Source: an uncultured Clostridia bacterium
Lineage (GTDB): Bacteria; Bacillota; Clostridia; TANB77; CAG-508
Direction: 5' to 3'
NCBI GenBank assembly: GCA_934133175.1
Contig: CAKPAX010000031.1
Location: 1 to 14,869 of the forward strand
DNA length: 14,869 nt
Shown: in pieces, positions 13,032 to 14,869 of the stretch
Position numbering within the stretch: the first letter of the stretch is position 1
Layout: the number at the start of each line of letters is the position of its first letter
The notes under the pieces: generated by a model
Told to the model about the DNA's origin: nothing
The model's input: only the letters and a program-made list of their open reading frames with translations
Database searches by the model: none
Program-made: the position numbers and the translations under genes

Positions 13032-14831
13032 ATGAAAGCAAACGAGTACAGAACTCATACTTGTAATGAAATCACATTAGAAGATGTCGGAAAAAAAGTT
13101 AGAATTTCGGGATTTGTTGAAACAATTCGTGATCTTGGAGGTGTAGTATTTCTAGATATTAGAGATATGTATGGAATTACACAAGTTGTTACATCTGGAA
13201 AAGATGAAGATGTTGACTTTGCATCTCATATTCCAATTGAATCAAGTGTTTTTGTTGAAGGAACTGTTAGAAAAAGAGACCCTGAAACAGTAAATTTAAA
13301 ATTAAAAACTGGTGAAGTTGAAGTATTTATTGAAACAATAAAAATATTAGGAAAAAGAACAAAAAATCTTCCTTTTGAAATCAATTCTGATCAAGAAATA
13401 AGAGAAGACTTAAGATTACAATATAGATTCTTAGATTTAAGAAATCAAAAATTAAAAGATAATTTAATATTACGTGCACAAGTATTACAATTTTTAAGAA
13501 CTCAAATGATTGAACAAGGATTCTTAGAAGTTCAAACACCTATACTTACAAGTTCATCACCAGAAGGTGCAAGAGATTACTTAGTACCAAGTAGATTACA
13601 TGCAGGAAAATTTTATGCACTTCCTCAAGCTCCACAACAATTTAAACAATTACTTATGGTTTCTGGAATCGATAAATATTTTCAAATAGCACCATGTTTC
13701 AGAGATGAAGATGCTAGAGCAGATAGAGCTCCTGGTGAATTCTATCAATTAGATATAGAAATGAGTTATGCAACTCAAGAAGATGTATTTGCTGTAATAG
13801 AACCAGTTATATATAATACATTTACTAAATTTTCAAATAAAAAAGTAACAAATTACCCATTCCCTAGAATCTCTTATAGAGAATCTATGCTAAAATATGG
13901 TACAGATAAACCAGATTTAAGAAATCCTTTATTTATTATAGATTTATCAGATTTCTTTAAAAAATGTACATTTAAACCATTTATTGATAGAACTGTAAGA
14001 GCTATAAAAGTAAAAGGTCACTTGTCTAAAGGATTCCATGAAAAAATGTTAACTTATGCTATGAGTATTGGTATGGGTGGACTTGGTTATTTAGAAGTTC
14101 AAGAAGATTTAACATTTAAAGGACCTATTGATAAATTTATTCCAGATGAATTAAAGAAAGATTTATTAAAATTGGCTGACTTAGATAAAGAAGATACAAT
14201 ATTCTTTATAGCAGATAATGAAAAAAGAGCTACAGAACTTGCTGGTCAAATAAGAACAGAACTTGGAAAAAGATTAAACTTAATAAATGAAGATACTTTT
14301 GAATTTTGTTGGATAAATGATTTTCCAATGTATGAATTAGATGAAAGAAATCAATTACAATTCAGCCACAACCCATTCTCAATGCCACAAGGTGGATTAG
14401 AAGCTTTAAACACTAAAGATCCATTAGACATTTTAGCATATCAATATGACATTGTTTGTAATGGTATAGAACTTTCTTCTGGTGCTGTTAGAAATCATGA
14501 TATAGATATTATGATTAAAGCATTTGATTTAGTTGGATATTCAAAAGAACATATTGAAGAAAAATTTGGTGCTTTATTTAACGCATTCCAATTTGGTGCA
14601 CCTCCACATGCTGGTGTTGCTCCTGGATTAGATAGAATGCTTATGCTTTTAACAGATTCAGAATCTATAAGAGAAGTTATTGCATTCCCTTTAAATAGTA
14701 AAGCTCAAGATTTAATGATGGGTGCTCCAGGAAATGTAACAAGAGAACAATTAAGAGATGTTCATATTAATATTGATATAAAAGAACAAAAGCGGACATT
14801 AATAACTTTTGTACTTATTAAAACATTTTAA
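13032..14831 (+). CDS. aspS: Aspartyl-tRNA synthetase, possibly charging both tRNA-Asp and tRNA-Asn
   Basis: This is a bacterial-type class IIb AspRS of 599 residues. It has an N-terminal OB-fold anticodon domain (about 1-105), a catalytic core with motif 2 (FRDEDARADRAPGEFYQLDIEMS, from 223) and motif 3 (GAPPHAGVAPGLDR, 522-535), and a GAD insertion (about 290-400). AGGAGG lies 8 bases before the ATG. The ADRAPGEFYQLD and FSHNPFSMPQGGLEAL blocks resemble the AspRS type of alphaproteobacteria, annotated as Asp/Asn non-discriminating, rather than the Bacillus form (ADRQPEFTQID). Against this, Leu35 in RDLGG is the residue associated with discriminating enzymes, so specificity stays open. Expression is controlled by the T-box. 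The last residues (from Glu585) lie inside an inverted repeat, and the hydrophobic tail KRTLITFVLIKTF looks unlike the family end. Confidence 0.95.
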   Translation: MKANEYRTHTCNEITLEDVGKKVRISGFVETIRDLGGVVFLDIRDMYGITQVVTSGKDEDVDFASHIPIESSVFVEGTVRKRDPETVNLKLKTGEVEVFIETIKILGKRTKNLPFEINSDQEIREDLRLQYRFLDLRNQKLKDNLILRAQVLQFLRTQMIEQGFLEVQTPILTSSSPEGARDYLVPSRLHAGKFYALPQAPQQFKQLLMVSGIDKYFQIAPCFRDEDARADRAPGEFYQLDIEMSYATQEDVFAVIEPVIYNTFTKFSNKKVTNYPFPRISYRESMLKYGTDKPDLRNPLFIIDLSDFFKKCTFKPFIDRTVRAIKVKGHLSKGFHEKMLTYAMSIGMGGLGYLEVQEDLTFKGPIDKFIPDELKKDLLKLADLDKEDTIFFIADNEKRATELAGQIRTELGKRLNLINEDTFEFCWINDFPMYELDERNQLQFSHNPFSMPQGGLEALNTKDPLDILAYQYDIVCNGIELSSGAVRNHDIDIMIKAFDLVGYSKEHIEEKFGALFNAFQFGAPPHAGVAPGLDRMLMLLTDSESIREVIAFPLNSKAQDLMMGAPGNVTREQLRDVHINIDIKEQKRTLITFVLIKTF

Positions 14832-14848
14832 AGTCCGCGTCTTTGTTC
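14784..14848. repeat. Nested inverted repeat across the 3' end of aspS
   Basis: GAACAAA and GCGGAC (14784-14797) pair with GTCCGC (14833-14838) and TTTGTTC (14842-14848), with small bulges; inside, TTAATAA (14799-14805) pairs with TTATTAA (14815-14821). The aspS stop codon at 14829 lies inside. The final 37 bases (14833-14869) are about half G+C, far above the surroundings. There is no T-run after the right arm, so a plain terminator is unlikely; a short repeat element or the edge of a mobile element is possible. Confidence 0.5.
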
Positions 14849-14869
14849 GTGCGTGAAATTTGCAAAGCA

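Noticed and set aside
12864..13058. Minus-strand frame across the T-box and aspS start
   Set aside because: It lies wholly on the reverse of a structured RNA leader and has no supporting signal.
1..14869. CRISPR array, tRNA genes, insertion sequences, toxin-antitoxin or phage genes
   Set aside because: I looked for regularly spaced repeats, cloverleaf-like segments and transposase-like frames and found none; every sizeable frame is accounted for by core genes.

Overview
The window looks like core chromosome of a very AT-rich, endospore-forming, low-GC Gram-positive bacterium, most likely an uncultured member of the Clostridia. The case rests on strong AGGAGG-type ribosome binding sites, consensus TTGACA/TATAAT promoters, a T-box leader, and the linked set spoIIGA-sigE-sigG-ylmC beside the division cluster murA-divIB-(two DUF881 genes)-sbp-ftsA-ftsZ. 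I see no phage, transposase, CRISPR array, rRNA or tRNA gene.

Layout. Positions 1-316 hold no gene but carry two leftward sigma-A promoters, the outer one a perfect consensus that fires off the left edge. From 317 to 12378 every gene is on the minus strand. Read in the direction of transcription they are scpB and proS (one unit with a strong promoter, ending at a terminator near 10254); murA, divIB, two DUF881 membrane proteins and sbp (ending at a hairpin near 5947); ftsA and ftsZ (own strong promoter preceded by four 11-bp direct repeats, ending at two tandem terminators); spoIIGA and sigE (12 bases apart); sigG (own short leader with a perfect hairpin, then a terminator); and ylmC/ymxH. 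From 12500 rightward the genes are on the plus strand: a 54-residue protein of unknown function, then aspS behind a T-box riboswitch.

Function. MurA makes the first committed peptidoglycan precursor. DivIB, FtsA and FtsZ build the division septum. Sbp and the DUF881 proteins are membrane proteins habitually encoded among them. In sporulating cells SpoIIGA in the asymmetric septum cleaves pro-sigma-E, and sigma-G later takes over in the forespore. ScpB acts in chromosome condensation; ProRS and AspRS charge tRNAs.

No wholly new system is evident. The best second-look items are the apparent asparagine (AAC) specifier in the aspS T-box together with an AspRS resembling the Asp/Asn-type enzymes; the hairpin abutting the sigG ribosome binding site; the phased A-tract repeats upstream of the ftsA promoter; and a GC-richer inverted repeat that swallows the last codons of aspS at the right edge. 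Start codons of sigG, ftsA, murA, scpB and spoIIGA are placed downstream of the longest open frame, on ribosome-binding-site and promoter evidence.
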